From JBCFAY01 sp038562375 (GTDB taxonomy: Bacteria; Bacillota; Clostridia; Christensenellales; CAG-138), in contig JBCFAY010000013.1 in assembly GCA_038562375.1 (NCBI GenBank), positions 31,752 through 95,751 on the forward strand: 64,000 nt of DNA, read 5' to 3'. This document shows, piece after piece, positions 1-7,388 of the stretch. The position numbers were made by a program, and so were the translations under genes. The notes under the pieces were generated by a model, which made no database searches, had not been told where the DNA came from, and was given only the letters and a program-made list of their open reading frames with translations. Positions within the stretch are counted from its first letter, which is position 1; each line of letters begins with the position of its first letter.

Positions 1-1
1 C

Positions 2-439
2 GCGCTTTACAACAACCGCATCAAGGACGTCGTGTTCTCGTGGGACAAGGCCCTCAATTTCGACGGGGAGACCGGCCCTTATGCGCAGTACACGCACGCG
101 CGCTGTTGCAGCGTGCTCAAAAAGGGCGAGGACATCGGCGCCGAAGTCGGCGAGATCGACTACGGCGCGCTCGAGGATGCGGAATCCATCGCGCTTCTCA
201 AAGCCGTCTCCGCGTTTCCGGACGCTGTCCGCGAGGCGGCTGCACGCTACGAGCCGTATCTCGTTTCCCGCAGCGTGATCGATGTGTGCTCGACCTTCAA
301 TAAATTCTATTACGATCACCGCATCATGGAGGCGGATCCCGTTGTGCGCCGCGCGCGCCTCGCCCTGACGCGGGCCGCCCGCAGCGCGATCGCGGCCGGA
401 TTGTATCTTCTTGGGATCGAAGCGACTCAGAAGATGTAG
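2..439 (+). CDS. argS: Arginyl-tRNA synthetase, C-terminal part (5' end outside window)
   Basis: Charges tRNA-Arg with arginine in the cytoplasm. Only the last about 145 residues are present, and the reading frame is open from base 2. The stretch FDGETGPYAQYTHAR near the start is the conserved class I ArgRS segment that leads into the anticodon-binding (DALR) domain. The end, from about SVIDVCSTFNKFYY to GLYLLGIEATQKM, is the typical ArgRS carboxy terminus, so the gene is intact at its 3' end. It reads in the same direction as serS; the 390-bp gap between them holds a 271-bp structured repeat. Recognition is strong. Confidence 0.93.
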   Translation, partial: ALYNNRIKDVVFSWDKALNFDGETGPYAQYTHARCCSVLKKGEDIGAEVGEIDYGALEDAESIALLKAVSAFPDAVREAAARYEPYLVSRSVIDVCSTFNKFYYDHRIMEADPVVRRARLALTRAARSAIAAGLYLLGIEATQKM

Positions 440-544
440 CGCAGGGGAAAACGGCACCCGGGCGCATGTTCCCGGCGCGATCAAGGAACAATGAACTTAC
501 CGGGGCCGGGACAAGCCCGGCCGACGGAGCGCGACAACCGTTAA

Positions 545-815
545 GGTAAGGGGAGTTGAACCCCTACGGTTTAGAAAGCTGGAAAGCACGCCATCGCGGT
601 GTTGCCGGCACTCGCCGTAGGCTCGCTACGCCTTCATACCGGCACCTAGCGCTAAAATACTTTCCAGCTTTCTAAACTCTTCGACCTCAAAATTGCCGGT
701 TTGGATGCAATTCGAGGAAGAGGAAGGAGCCGCAGTGGCGCCTGCGGCGACTGACGATGACAATGAAGTGCGCCAAACCAGCAATTTAAGGCGCGGGGGT
801 TCATCTCCCCTTACC
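545..815 (+). repeat. 271-bp structured repeat element, copy 1
   Basis: The ends form a near-perfect inverted repeat (GGTAAGGGGAGTTGAACCCC against GGGGTTCATCTCCCCTTACC). Inside are a 17-bp perfect stem (570-586 with 660-676), a 15-bp stem with one mismatch (690-704 with 773-787) and a small hairpin (729-735 with 742-748). A second copy of exactly the same length lies inverted at 59664-59934. Loop sequences are nearly identical between copies, while the stems differ and still pair, for example GCCGCAG/CTGCGGC here and GCCGTAG/CTACGGC there. The element ends just before the Shine-Dalgarno of serS. The argS stop to 544 shows nothing else. It could be a structured RNA or a non-autonomous mobile element; the family is not one I recognise. 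Confidence 0.88.
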
Positions 816-831
816 TTATGGAGGAGGAACG

Positions 832-2103
832 ATGCTCGATATCAAACGCATCCGGCAGAACCCGGAAGCGCTCGCCGAGGCGATGAAAAACAGGCGCAGC
901 AAGGGCGCGGACGTATCCGCCCTGCTGGAGCTCGATAAAGCGCGCCGCGAACAGCTCGTAAAGGTCGAGGCCCTCAAGGCCGAGCGCAACGCCGTATCCG
1001 CGAAGATCCCGGAGCTTAAGCGCGCGGGCGAGGATACCTCGGCGCTTATGGAGCGGATGAAGGTCGTCGCCGCCGAAATCAAGGCGCTCGACGAAACAAT
1101 GGCGGGCATGGATCAGAAGCTCGAGGAGCTTTTGATGAGCATCCCGAACATCCCGCACCCAAGCGTGCCCATCGGCGCGGACGAGAGCGAGAACCGCGTG
1201 GTTCGATTCCTGGGCGAGCCCCGCAGTTTCGATTTTGAACCCAAGGCGCACTGGGACATCGGCGAGAACCTCGGCATACTCGATTTCGCGGCGGCGGGCA
1301 AGATCACCGGCGCTCGTTTTACGGTATATCGCGGCTTGGGCGCGCGGCTCGAGCGCGCGCTGATCAATTTCTTTCTCGACACGCACACCCAACGCGGATA
1401 TACGGAGATCTTCCCGCCCTATCTGGTCAACCGCGCGTCGATGACCGGCACCGGCCAGCTCCCCAAGTTCGAGGAGGATGCCTTTAAGATCGCGAACACC
1501 GATTATTTCCTGATCCCGACCGCCGAGGTGCCGGTGACGAACCTCTACCGCAACGAGATCATCGACGGGGACGAGCTGCCCGTGAAGTACTGCGCGTACA
1601 CGGCGTGCTTCCGCTCCGAGGCGGGAAGCGCCGGGCGCGATACGCGAGGCCTCATCAGGCAGCACCAGTTCAATAAAGTGGAACTTGTGAAGTTTACCCG
1701 TCCGGAGGACTCCTACGAGGAGCTTGAGGGCCTGACCAGCGACGCCGCTAGCGTGCTCGAGCGGCTGGGCCTTCCGTACCGGGTCGTATGCCTTTCGACG
1801 GGCGATATCGGATTTTCCTCAGCGAAGACCTACGACATCGAGGTCTGGATGCCCAGCTACAACCGGTACGTGGAGATTTCCTCCTGCTCGAATTTTGAGG
1901 ATTTCCAGGCGCGCCGCGCGATGATCCGCTTCAAGCGCGACAAGAACTCGAAGCCTGAGCTGGTGCATACGCTCAACGGCTCGGGTGTGGCGGTAGGAAG
2001 GTGTGTTGCTGCCATCCTCGAAAACTACCAGCAGATCGACGGTTCGGTGCGCATACCGGATGCGCTCGTTCCCTATATGGGGTGCGAGATCATCACAAAA
2101 TAA
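832..2103 (+). CDS. serS: Seryl-tRNA synthetase
   Basis: Charges tRNA-Ser (and tRNA-Sec where present) with serine. The protein is 423 residues, the usual length. Residues about 1-100 form the long coiled-coil arm (rich in K, A, E, L). The class II core follows, with motif 2 around FRSEAGSAGRDTRG and motif 3 around NGSGVAVGRCVAAILENYQ. The start is fixed by GGAGGAGG seven bases before ATG. No T-box leader is visible, although serS in Bacillota often has one; instead copy 1 of the 271-bp element abuts the ribosome binding site. Confidence 0.97.
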   Translation: MLDIKRIRQNPEALAEAMKNRRSKGADVSALLELDKARREQLVKVEALKAERNAVSAKIPELKRAGEDTSALMERMKVVAAEIKALDETMAGMDQKLEELLMSIPNIPHPSVPIGADESENRVVRFLGEPRSFDFEPKAHWDIGENLGILDFAAAGKITGARFTVYRGLGARLERALINFFLDTHTQRGYTEIFPPYLVNRASMTGTGQLPKFEEDAFKIANTDYFLIPTAEVPVTNLYRNEIIDGDELPVKYCAYTACFRSEAGSAGRDTRGLIRQHQFNKVELVKFTRPEDSYEELEGLTSDAASVLERLGLPYRVVCLSTGDIGFSSAKTYDIEVWMPSYNRYVEISSCSNFEDFQARRAMIRFKRDKNSKPELVHTLNGSGVAVGRCVAAILENYQQIDGSVRIPDALVPYMGCEIITK

Positions 2104-2201
2104 ACGTTGGTTCCCGTGAAGAATACTTGAATTGTAATGAAAAGCGCCTCAGCCGATATGGGCGTAAAATATTGCCGCGAAATATCCGTTTATGTCCTTC
2201 A

Positions 2202-2351
2202 GGCTCCAATCCGTCATTTTGCGGCGACCTGTGCGGCGCAAAATGACACCTTGAAGCGCGAGCCGCCGCGACAGTTTTCCTGCGTGAGCAGGAACCCGAG
2301 CGGCTATTCGCGCGGTGAAACTCGCGCAAGTGGAATTTTCCACTTGTGCGA
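2202..2351 (-). repeat. Stop-codon-proximal palindromic element, copy A
   Basis: Read on the minus strand, directly after the stop of the ATPase gene: a 13-bp hairpin (2339-2351 with 2322-2334, one G-T pair), the core GAGTTTCACC, a second GC-rich palindromic zone containing CTGTCGCGGCGGC, then TTCAAGG and an 11-bp hairpin (GTCATTTTGCG 2213-2223 with CGCAAAATGAC 2237-2247). Copy B at 3834-3980 has the same order of parts with different stem sequences. It lies between the convergent serS and the ATPase gene, so it may also act in ending both transcripts. The rest of the serS-ATPase gap (2104-2201) shows nothing recognisable. Confidence 0.82.
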
Positions 2352-2356
2352 AATTT

Positions 2357-3718
2357 TCATTCGTCGAGCAGCATCGCGGCGATACGCTCCGCGGCGGTAA
2401 AGGAAAGCTCCTCGCGGTGCGCGATCTTGTAATCGATGCAGGCGTTCTGTACCCGGTCGTAGTCGATCGGCACGCCGTGCTGTTTGATGAGCAGGTTGCG
2501 CACGAACTCGACGAACGCCTTGAGCGGCGGCACATCGAGGTGAATGCGGCGCTGGAACATGCTGTCGTCTCCTTCGCGCGCGCTTACGCACAGCAGCTGG
2601 TTTTCGCCGCCCACGCGCCCGCACTGAAGGTCGGCGCGGAGCTTGTGAAATTCGGGCGAAGAAAGATCCGCGTGATCGATGTAGAGAAGGAACCTCAGCG
2701 GCTGGCCGAGCAGCTCGCGGCTCACGCGCTTTAAATATTCCGCGTTTTTCGCGTCCGCCATCACGAAGCGCACGGCGGGGAGCTCGCGCGCGAGCGAGAG
2801 CACCAGCGTGGTCTTGCCCGTGCCGGGGCCGCCGGTCAAAAGGATGTTGCCCGAGCGTTCGCCGCGCATGAAGCGGATCACGTGCTGCGTCAGCTCCGCG
2901 CGCTCGAGCTCATACAGCGTTAGATCGTCCTGGGCGGGCAGAAACTCCGGCGGGATCGGGGAGAGCCCGTTTTCGTCGAGCGCGTAGAGCCGGTCGCGCA
3001 GGAACCTTCCGCTGCCGTAGGCAGCGTGGAAGTTCCACAGATCGTCCAGGCACGCGCCCCAGTTGGCGCTGCTGAGGAGGCGGCGGTAGATCTCCTCGAG
3101 CGCTTCGTCGGAGACATAGCTGCCGTCGAGCGCTTCCTGCTCGTAGCGCCAGGTGGCCCACTCGCTCTCAAAGAGCGTATTGGGAAGCTGCGGCTGCGGC
3201 GGAAGCTGCGTATCGTCCCGGGGGATCGGCCGCGTCGCGCCGCCCGCCCACGCGGCGTTGCTCATCAGCGAGATCGTATCGCGCGCCTGCCGGGGCTTGA
3301 GCTTAAGCTCGCGCAGGCGTTCGGAGATATAGCGGGATAGGATGCCGCCCTCGAGCGTCGAGAGCAGGCCGAGCAGCGAAAGCTCCTTCTGCATGGCGGC
3401 GTGAACGGGCGGGTCGATCGTCCCGGCGGCCGCAAGGTCGGAAAAGACGTTGGGCTTTTCGACGAGCTCGCGGAGCAGGTAGTCGCACAGGAGATTCCCG
3501 CTCACGCGGCGGCAGCCTGAGCTTAGCAGCTCCGCCGCGATCTCGTGGTAGCGGTAGGCCGCCTGCATGACGTCGCCCGCATTGAGCGCGTCCAAAAGCT
3601 CCACGAGCTTTTCGAGCGGGCCCCCGTCCAGAAGCCTTCGCAGGAGCGTGAGCCGCCCCAGCGTCGTAGCAAGGCGTTCGATTCCCTCATTCCAGGTGCA
3701 ATCCTTCAATGCTTGCAT
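2357..3718 (-). CDS. P-loop ATPase, DUF815-like
   Basis: A 453-residue cytoplasmic protein. The N-terminal half (to about 240) is helical with no clear family signature. The C-terminal half is an AAA-type ATPase with Walker A GGPGTGKTTL and a Walker B-like strand LRFLLYIDHADL, followed by a segment EFHKLRADLQCG. This resembles DUF815 ATPases, whose role is not established. GTG at 3730 would also be possible, but ATG at 3718 has better spacing from GGGAG. Downstream is repeat copy A. The glutamine synthetase gene lies upstream on the same strand, but 255 bp and another repeat copy separate them, so co-transcription is uncertain. Family assignment is moderate. Confidence 0.7.
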   Translation of the reverse strand: MQALKDCTWNEGIERLATTLGRLTLLRRLLDGGPLEKLVELLDALNAGDVMQAAYRYHEIAAELLSSGCRRVSGNLLCDYLLRELVEKPNVFSDLAAAGTIDPPVHAAMQKELSLLGLLSTLEGGILSRYISERLRELKLKPRQARDTISLMSNAAWAGGATRPIPRDDTQLPPQPQLPNTLFESEWATWRYEQEALDGSYVSDEALEEIYRRLLSSANWGACLDDLWNFHAAYGSGRFLRDRLYALDENGLSPIPPEFLPAQDDLTLYELERAELTQHVIRFMRGERSGNILLTGGPGTGKTTLVLSLARELPAVRFVMADAKNAEYLKRVSRELLGQPLRFLLYIDHADLSSPEFHKLRADLQCGRVGGENQLLCVSAREGDDSMFQRRIHLDVPPLKAFVEFVRNLLIKQHGVPIDYDRVQNACIDYKIAHREELSFTAAERIAAMLLDE

Positions 3719-3833
3719 CAGAATCACCACTCCCAGTTTATTCGTAGGCGGATATTCATTTGCGGACGGTCGGAAGAAGATGCGTCGGTTTCCGGGAGGG
3801 ATTGCTCCCGGTGCAGAGGCAGGCGATCAGATA

Positions 3834-3980
3834 GGCTTCCAATCCGTCATTTTGCGGTGGCATGTACGGCGCAAAATGACACCTTGAAACGCTTTGCCGT
3901 CCGACAGTTTGAGCATTCGCGAGAACCGAGGACGGCAAAGCGTGGTGAAACTCATCAAAATGGAGTATCCATTTTGATGA
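3834..3980 (-). repeat. Stop-codon-proximal palindromic element, copy B
   Basis: It starts 5 bp after the glnN stop on the minus strand. The parts are a perfect 13-bp hairpin (TCATCAAAATGGA 3952-3964 with TCCATTTTGATGA 3968-3980), the core GAGTTTCACC, a 12-bp hairpin (GCTTTGCCGTCC/GGACGGCAAAGC), then TTCAAGG and the same GTCATTTTGCG/CGCAAAATGAC hairpin and GGATTGGA tail as copy A. The first two stems differ from copy A in sequence but pair as well. The remaining 3719-3833 holds a small CCGGGAG/CTCCCGG hairpin and probably the promoter of the ATPase gene. Confidence 0.82.
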
Positions 3981-3985
3981 TGACA

Positions 3986-6103
3986 TTATATCACATAGAA
4001 GAGCATCTCGCCGTAGGACGGGATGGGCCAGTACGCCTTGTCGACGATGCGCTCGAGCGCGTCGGCCGCCGCCCGCACGCGCGTCATGGCCGGCTGGAGC
4101 TTCTCGCGGATCGTCAGCGAGCATTCGTAGGACGAGCAGTTTTCGTTGGTGGCGGCGATCGCCGCGCCGAGATCCTCGATCGCGTCGTAGTATTCGGCGA
4201 TGTGCCCGTTGAGCTTTTCGAGCATGCGCCGCTGCGCCTTGGGCTCGACGCCCGCCTTGACAAGCTCGGTGACCGTGCCCGCGAGCGCGCCGCTGTAGCG
4301 AACGGAAGCGGGCAGCAGCTTTTGCAGGGAGATCTTGTGCATCGTGATGCCTTCGATCTTCGCGTGGGTGTTGTAGTTGGAGAGGGAGACCTCCAGCCGC
4401 GCGTTGAGCTCCGTCTCGGAAAATACGCCGTGGCTGCGGAATACCTCCGCGACCTTTGGATCGCCCAAAACAGAGATCGCATCCACCGTGCTCTCGATCA
4501 CGGGCAGGCCGCGGCGACGGGCTTCCTCCGTCCATTCGGCAGCGTAGTTGTTGCCGTTGAATATCACGCGGCGGTGCGCGTCAAAGAGCGAGGCGAGCTC
4601 GGCTTTGAGGACTTTTTTCTTATCGGCCGCGGCGTCGAGCGCGTCGGCGATACGCCGGAGCATCTCGGCGACGACGGTGTTGAGCACCGTGTTCGGCAGC
4701 CCGAGCGATTGCGAGGAGCCGACCATGCGGAACTCGAACTTGTCGCCGGTAAACGCGAACGGCGAGGTGCGGTTGCGGTCGGTATCGTCCTTATAGAGCG
4801 TGGTGCGCGTGGAGACGCCGATGTTGAAGGTCTCTCGTTCATGCGTTGTCGCGTCGTTGCCCTGTACGAACGCGGCGATCTTGTCGTAGAGGTTCACCCC
4901 CGTGAATACCGAGAGGATCGGAGGCGGAGCCTCATGTCCGCCCAGGCGCTGCTCGTTGCTGACGGTTGCGCAGCTCATGCGCAGCGCGGCGGCGTATTCA
5001 TCCACCGCGGAGATGACCGCGATGATAAACGTCATGAAAAGGTCGGCCTGCTTTTCATCCCTCGGCGGCTTGAGAAGGTTTTTGCCGTCGTCGGTGCACA
5101 GCGACCAGTTGTTGTGCTTGCCGCTGCCGTTAACCCCGGCGAAGGGCTTTTCGTGCAGGAGGCAGGTGAACCCGTGGCGGTCGGCCACGCGGCGCATCTG
5201 CTCCATGATGAGCTGGTTGTGATCGCACGCGACGGTGGAGCTCGCGAACAGCGGCGCAAGCTCGTACTGCGCGGGAGCGACCTCGTTGTGCTCGGTCTTG
5301 GCGGGCACGCCGAGCTTCCACAGCTCCGCGTTGAGCTCGCGCATGTATTTGGCGACGCGCTCGGGCGTGGTCGCATAATACTGATCCCCGAGCTCCTGGC
5401 CCTTCGCGGGCGGCGCGCCGAAGAGCGTGCGGCCGGTGTATACAAGATCCTTGCGCCGTGCGAACTGCTGCTTGTCGATCAAAAAGTATTCCTGCTCGCC
5501 GCCGACCGTGGGCGTGATGCGCTTGACCGAATCAAATCCCAGGTGGCGCATCACCCTGAGCGCCTGGCGGTTGAGCGCCTCCATCGAGCGAAGGAGCGGC
5601 GTCTTTTCGTCGAGCGCCTCGCCGGAGAAGGAGCAAAAAGCCGTCGGGATGCACAGAACGTTCACGCCCTGCGGGTCCTGTTTGACGAAGGCCGGCGAGG
5701 TCATGTCCCAGGCCGTATAGCCGCGCGCCTCAAACGTCGCCCTGAGCCCGCCCGAAGGGAAGGACGAGCCGTCCGCCTCGCCGCGGATCAGCGATTTGCC
5801 GGAGAAGCGGAGCAGGGGCTTGGCGTCGAGGCCCGGGATATCGAGGAAGGAGTCGTGTTTTTCGGCGGTCGAGCCGGTCATGGGCTGAAACCAGTGCGTA
5901 AAATGCGTCGCGCCTTTTTCCATCGCCCAAACGCGCATGGCGTCCGCCACGGCGTCGGCTACGTCGAGGGTGAGCTCGCGGCCTTCCTCCATCGTACTGC
6001 GCAGCGCGTTGAATATATGGGGCTGAAGCCGTTCCTTCATGCGTTCATAAGTGAAGACGTTGATCCCAAACAGTTCCAGGTCATTCAATACGCCGTCGTA
6101 CAT
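3986..6103 (-). CDS. glnN: Glutamine synthetase type III
   Basis: Makes glutamine from glutamate, ammonia and ATP. At 705 residues it is far longer than GlnA and matches the GSIII family common in Clostridia and Bacteroidetes. Visible family segments include the N-terminal EEGRELTLDVADAVADAMRVWA region, GGEQEYFLID, HNEVAPAQYELAP and NGSGKHNNWSLCTDDG, the metal- and substrate-binding motifs of the GSIII catalytic barrel. The ATG at 6103 is divergent from murG with a 214-bp shared upstream region. No GlnR-type site or riboswitch was recognised there. The large open frame on the opposite strand is a shadow of the GC-rich codon use. Confidence 0.95.
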   Translation of the reverse strand: MYDGVLNDLELFGINVFTYERMKERLQPHIFNALRSTMEEGRELTLDVADAVADAMRVWAMEKGATHFTHWFQPMTGSTAEKHDSFLDIPGLDAKPLLRFSGKSLIRGEADGSSFPSGGLRATFEARGYTAWDMTSPAFVKQDPQGVNVLCIPTAFCSFSGEALDEKTPLLRSMEALNRQALRVMRHLGFDSVKRITPTVGGEQEYFLIDKQQFARRKDLVYTGRTLFGAPPAKGQELGDQYYATTPERVAKYMRELNAELWKLGVPAKTEHNEVAPAQYELAPLFASSTVACDHNQLIMEQMRRVADRHGFTCLLHEKPFAGVNGSGKHNNWSLCTDDGKNLLKPPRDEKQADLFMTFIIAVISAVDEYAAALRMSCATVSNEQRLGGHEAPPPILSVFTGVNLYDKIAAFVQGNDATTHERETFNIGVSTRTTLYKDDTDRNRTSPFAFTGDKFEFRMVGSSQSLGLPNTVLNTVVAEMLRRIADALDAAADKKKVLKAELASLFDAHRRVIFNGNNYAAEWTEEARRRGLPVIESTVDAISVLGDPKVAEVFRSHGVFSETELNARLEVSLSNYNTHAKIEGITMHKISLQKLLPASVRYSGALAGTVTELVKAGVEPKAQRRMLEKLNGHIAEYYDAIEDLGAAIAATNENCSSYECSLTIREKLQPAMTRVRAAADALERIVDKAYWPIPSYGEMLFYVI

Positions 6104-6192
6104 CGTTCACCCTGCTTTCTCCGCGTGTTGCGCGGCCCGAGATTTAAAAAATAACTACACAAAAGATATCACAACTAGCAAAGCGCTGCAAG

Positions 6193-6221
6193 TTGTAAAC
6201 AAGCCCTATGGGTGGTATAAT
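6193..6221 (+). promoter_or_regulatory. Sigma-A-type promoter of murG
   Basis: TTGTAA (6193-6198), 17-bp spacer, TATAAT (6216-6221). Transcription would start near 6228, giving a roughly 90-nt leader before the murG ATG. Confidence 0.7.
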
Positions 6222-6317
6222 ATCAACGCTCTATCCCAAGGCGCCTGAACTTAACAAAATATGCTCTTCAGGCATAGGATAGTACTGCGAATCGAACTTT
6301 CTGGAAAGGAATTTTTG

Positions 6318-7388
6318 ATGGAACGGGTCATCCTGCTTACGGGCGGCGGCTCCGCCGGGCATGTCACGCCGAACCTTGCGCTGCTGCCGCGGCTCAAGGA
6401 GGACGGCTGGCAGATCCATTATGCCGGCACCGCCGACGGCATCGAGCGCACGCTCGTGTGCGATATCGAAGGCGTGCAGTATCATATCATAAGCTCCGGG
6501 AAGCTCAGGCGTTACTTCTCCGTAAAAAATTTTACCGATCCTTTCCGCGTGGTAGCCGGTTTCTTTCAGGCAAGGGCGCTCGTCAAGCGTATCCGGCCGA
6601 ACATCGTGTTCTCCAAGGGCGGTTTCGTCTCGGTGCCGGTGGTGCTCGGCGCGAAGGGCCGCGCGCCCATCGTGATCCACGAGTCGGACTATACGCCGGG
6701 GCTCGCGAACCGCATCGCGATCCGCTACGCGGATAAGGTCTGCGTCACGTTCGAGGATACGCTCAGGCATACGCGCTCCAAAGGAATTTTTACCGGCACG
6801 CCCGTGAGGGGCGAACTCTATGAAGGGGACGCCGCGCGCGGCCTCGAGCTTGCGGGATTCGACGGGAAGAAGCCCATCCTTTTGATCATGGGCGGCTCGC
6901 TCGGCGCGCAGGCGATCAACGGCGCGGTGCGCGCGTCTTTGCCGGAGCTTTTGACCCGGTTCGACGTGGTGCATCTGTGCGGCCGGTGCAAGATCGATTC
7001 CGAGATGCGGCGCGAAGGCTACCGCCAGTTTGAATACCTCGGGCCGGAGCTGCCGGATATGCTCGCCTGCGCGGACATCGCGCTCTCGCGCGCCGGGGCG
7101 AACGCCGTGTTCGAATTCCTCGCGCTCAAAAAGCCTTCGGTGCTCGTGCCGCTTCCCAGATCCGCGAGCCGGGGCGATCAGATTTTAAACGCCTCCTATT
7201 TCGAGCGCAAGGGCTACGCGGTGATGCTCGAACAGGAAAAGCTTACGGCGCAGACGCTTGTTGAAACGCTGGACTTCGTATACGAAAATCGGCGGGCGTT
7301 CATCGACGCGATGGCCTCCGACCCGCTCTCGGACGGCACCGAGCAGGTGCTCGCCGTCCTCTACGAGGTCGCCGGAATCTATGAATAA
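6318..7388 (+). CDS. murG: UDP-N-acetylglucosamine--N-acetylmuramyl-(pentapeptide) undecaprenol GlcNAc transferase
   Basis: Transfers GlcNAc to lipid I, making lipid II on the inner face of the membrane. The 356-residue GT28 protein shows the glycine-rich N-terminal loop GGGSAGHVTPNLAL, the segment FSKGGFVSVPVVLG, the C-terminal domain start LIMGGSLGAQAIN and a nucleotide-sugar loop around SRAGANAVFEFLAL. ATG at 6318 follows GGAAAGGA; an upstream in-frame ATG at 6261 has no such site. It overlaps the next gene by 8 bp. Unusually, it is not within a division/cell wall cluster; murC lies 53 kb away in this window. Confidence 0.95.
   Translation: MERVILLTGGGSAGHVTPNLALLPRLKEDGWQIHYAGTADGIERTLVCDIEGVQYHIISSGKLRRYFSVKNFTDPFRVVAGFFQARALVKRIRPNIVFSKGGFVSVPVVLGAKGRAPIVIHESDYTPGLANRIAIRYADKVCVTFEDTLRHTRSKGIFTGTPVRGELYEGDAARGLELAGFDGKKPILLIMGGSLGAQAINGAVRASLPELLTRFDVVHLCGRCKIDSEMRREGYRQFEYLGPELPDMLACADIALSRAGANAVFEFLALKKPSVLVPLPRSASRGDQILNASYFERKGYAVMLEQEKLTAQTLVETLDFVYENRRAFIDAMASDPLSDGTEQVLAVLYEVAGIYE

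Noticed and set aside
440..831. T-box leader upstream of serS
   Set aside because: No TGGNACCGCG core is present; the space is taken by the 271-bp element.
693..938. A small protein beginning MQFEEEEGA and shared by both 271-bp copies
   Set aside because: Differences between the copies are mostly non-synonymous but keep base pairing, there is no Shine-Dalgarno, and in copy 2 the frame simply runs into the ZIP gene. Conservation is better explained by structure.
3545..6154. An 869-codon open frame on the plus strand
   Set aside because: It lies antisense to glnN, is rich in Arg/Val/Glu shadow composition and matches no family. GC-rich codon bias leaves the opposite frame open.
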